Below, one piece after another: positions 23,803-24,273 of a stretch of 24,273 bases of DNA. Below the pieces are notes generated by a model. It was not told the origin of the DNA, searched no databases, and worked only from the letters and a program-made list of their open reading frames with translations. Source of the DNA: Kiritimatiellia bacterium. Lineage in GTDB: Bacteria; Verrucomicrobiota; Kiritimatiellia; RFP12; UBA1067. The DNA is taken from contig JAFVZE010000172.1 in NCBI GenBank assembly GCA_017508315.1, forward strand, positions 1 to 24,273, read 5' to 3'. How positions within the stretch are numbered: the stretch's first letter is position 1; each line of letters opens with the position of its first letter. The position numbers were made by a program, and so were the translations under genes.

Positions 23803-23967
23803 TCAAATTGCCTGTCTGTCGTGCGGGAAACACAAGTTCCGCATGCGATCCGTCATAATTCCGCGGGCTTCCGGCCTTTACGCACACGGAGTTTCCGTAG
23901 CGGAAGTGAAATCACCTCCGGTGAAAAGCGCGGCAGCGGCGGCAAAAGCAAAGAGCGGAATATTCAT
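23798..23967 (-). pseudogene. Possible tiny secreted protein with a one-base frameshift
   Basis: The ATG at 23967 overlaps the acyltransferase stop as ATGA. It opens a hydrophobic, signal-like start (MNIPLFAFAAAAALFTGG) that ends at a TAA after 29 codons (23878). Shifting frame by one base at the T-run in GATTTCAC continues an amino-acid-like stretch, RYGNSVCVKAGSPRNYDG then LVFPARQTGNLI, to a stop at 23798-23800, for 56 residues in all. No family is recognised. It could be a real small gene with a sequence error, the remnant of a larger exported protein, or chance. Confidence 0.35.
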
Positions 23968-24273
23968 CGTTCGGTCGGCAAACCCCATTCATCAAGCTTG
24001 GACGCCATCCAGTCGAAAGCCGCCTCGTGCATCTCCTTGGACTTGCCGCAGGGAATCACCGGCCCGCAAGCGATGCGGATGTCCTTTGAAGTGTCTACCG
24101 GACCGAAATCCTTGAACACTTTCTTGAGAATGCCGCGTTCACGGGTCAACTGGCAACGCGTGTCCACCACGATCGGCACCACCGGACATCCGGCTTTCTC
24201 GGCAAGCTTCGCGCCGATCGAAGAATACACTTTGCGGCTCCACACCTTCTGCCGCGTACCCTGCGGAAAAATG
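23964..24273 (-). CDS. plsC: PlsC-type 1-acylglycerol-3-phosphate acyltransferase, C-terminal part only
   Basis: Only the last 102 residues lie in the window; the N-terminus with the HxxxxD motif is outside. The first visible residues IFPQGTR match the conserved FPEGTR block of PlsC-type acyltransferases, with Gln in place of Glu. GCPVVPIVVDTR and IRIACGPVIPCG follow, as in the family's later blocks. Such enzymes add the second acyl chain to make phosphatidic acid at the inner membrane. The stop at 23964-23966 overlaps a small frame as ATGA. The assignment to PlsC itself, rather than another acyltransferase of the superfamily, is likely but not certain. Confidence 0.8.
   Translation of the reverse strand, partial: IFPQGTRQKVWSRKVYSSIGAKLAEKAGCPVVPIVVDTRCQLTRERGILKKVFKDFGPVDTSKDIRIACGPVIPCGKSKEMHEAAFDWMASKLDEWGLPTER

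Overview
All recognisable genes in this window lie on the minus strand, so transcription runs from high to low coordinates. The DNA is GC-rich and very compact: most gaps are under 30 bases, several stop and start codons overlap (ATGA, TGATG), and no gap exceeds about 170 bases. No tRNA, rRNA, CRISPR array or insertion sequence was seen. Two things suggest a Gram-negative anaerobe of the PVC group, most likely Lentisphaerota, Kiritimatiellota or Verrucomicrobiota and plausibly gut-dwelling. One is the mix of exported, Tat-type glycan-active proteins, including a GH109 enzyme. The other is YidC with a large periplasmic domain. The placement is inferred from gene style, not from a marker-gene search.

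Layout, in transcription order. (1) 24273-23798: the end of a PlsC-type acyltransferase, then a possible tiny secreted protein with a broken frame. (2) 23802-18922: one good promoter followed by three exported proteins acting on glycans: a GH20-like TIM barrel, a GH109 oxidoreductase-fold glycosidase, and a large unassigned glycosidase-like protein. (3) 18864-16645: infC, read from a rare AUC start codon, then psd and pssA, which together make phosphatidylethanolamine. (4) 16670-14049: a surface-repeat protein, a frameshifted parB, and a secreted M28 / glutaminyl-cyclase-like enzyme. (5) 14053-8278: an XRE-cupin regulator, accD, accA, topA with an unusual repeat tail, and a Xer recombinase. 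(6) 8221-1: rpmH, rnpA, yidD and yidC, followed without a visible break by a methyltransferase, a ThyX-like protein, a large exported glycosidase-like protein and a metallo-beta-lactamase-fold protein cut by the window edge.

The window therefore combines envelope and lipid building (plsC, psd, pssA, accAD, yidCD), chromosome upkeep (parB, topA, xer), translation (infC, rpmH, rnpA) and two sets of exported hydrolases. The most notable points are the AUC start of infC, the single-base break in parB, the zinc-finger-free repeat tail of topoisomerase I, the cysteine-rich ThyX-like protein, and two large exported glycosidase-like proteins that I could not place in a family.
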